Assembly (NCBI GenBank): GCA_005877855.1
Contig: VBOF01000236.1
Span: 1-5,323 of the forward strand
Length of the DNA: 5,323 bases
Reading direction: 5' to 3'
Source: Nitrospirota bacterium
Lineage (GTDB): Bacteria; Nitrospirota; Nitrospiria; Nitrospirales; NS-4
Part shown: positions 5,296-5,323 of the stretch, one piece after another
How the letters are laid out: every line of letters begins with the position of its first letter
Numbering within the stretch: the stretch's first letter is position 1
Notes under the pieces: model-generated
What the model was told of the DNA's origin: nothing
The model's input: the letters and a program-made list of their open reading frames with translations, nothing else
Databases searched by the model: none
Position numbers and translations under genes: made by a program

Positions 5296-5323
5296 GATAT
5301 CGTCGCACCCACTGTGTCAATGA
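5296..5323 (+). other. Start of a further Ig-like domain, cut by window end
   Basis: Frame 1 ends D-I-V-A-P-T-V-S-M, matching the D-x-x-x-P-T-V-[SF]-[LM] first strand also seen at 86-124. The protein therefore continues beyond the window, probably with bacterial Ig-like repeats. The final bases TGA (5321-5323) are out of frame 1 and do not end this reading frame. Confidence 0.5.

Larger units (their letters stand above)
4384..5323 (+). pseudogene. Displaced 3' continuation of the same modular gene (frame 1, open to window end)
   Basis: Frame 1 has no stop from the module 3 junction (homology resumes at GAT 4369) to base 5323. It encodes the missing end of FN3-like module 3 (D-A-T-G-N-V...DQSCNAFTVPA), a linker (4426-4470), domain E (4471-5271) and the start of an Ig-like domain. 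This is the order expected if the upstream frame had not been broken, so I read it as the severed 3' part of the same gene rather than an independent gene. It has no signal peptide and no convincing ribosome-binding site. A GTG at 4384 overlaps the upstream TGA (GTGA), so a gene caller may start a separate ORF there, and weak reinitiation cannot be excluded. A sequencing or assembly error that splits an intact gene is an equally good explanation. The coding sequence itself looks well preserved: no further stops occur in over 300 codons and the signature motifs are intact, so any break is recent. Confidence 0.75.

Overview
The window is almost wholly coding on the + strand. It shows the inside of one very large, repetitive, probably secreted or cell-surface modular protein. 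Neither the true start nor the original end is present. The evidence is two long open frames made of alternating domains joined by Pro/Ser/Thr-rich linkers, with many cysteines that suggest an extracytoplasmic location. I see no second gene family, RNA gene, CRISPR array, promoter or convincing terminator. The long reverse-strand open frames are shadows of the repetitive coding sequence.

Layout: frame 2 is open from base 2 to a TGA at 4385-4387 (1461 codons in the window). In order it carries: a short tail that resembles the end of a parallel beta-helix domain (2-70); the first strand only of a bacterial Ig-like domain (86-151); FN3-like module 1 (152-472); ConA/laminin-G or polysaccharide-lyase-like jelly-roll domains A (518-1192) and B (1241-2062); FN3-like module 2 (2135-2455); jelly-roll domains C (2498-3397) and D (3446-4147); and FN3-like module 3 (4217 onward). 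Module 3 has lost a net 112 nt relative to modules 1 and 2, so frame 2 stops early. The homologous sequence continues without a stop in frame 1 to the window edge: the end of module 3, a linker, domain E (4471-5271, a paralogue of C) and the first residues of another Ig-like domain (5296-5323). The likely ancestral gene was one continuous reading frame, now broken (or apparently broken by an assembly or sequencing error) near 4361-4371.

The architecture is a super-repeat of about 2 kb, [FN3 - jelly roll - jelly roll], with FN3 starts at 152, 2135 and 4217. A perfect 158-bp repeat (2480-2637 and 4453-4610) joins the linker and N-terminus of domains C and E, while the sequence on both sides has diverged. 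This points to recent duplication or gene conversion inside the gene.

Organism: a bacterium with moderate GC content (a little above half, by eye), most likely an environmental Gram-negative with large secreted carbohydrate-active or adhesive proteins. Similar domain strings are, from memory, seen in Nitrospirota and related environmental phyla, but nothing here fixes the taxon. The best functional inference is a multivalent extracellular glycan-binding or glycan-degrading protein. No catalytic site could be assigned.
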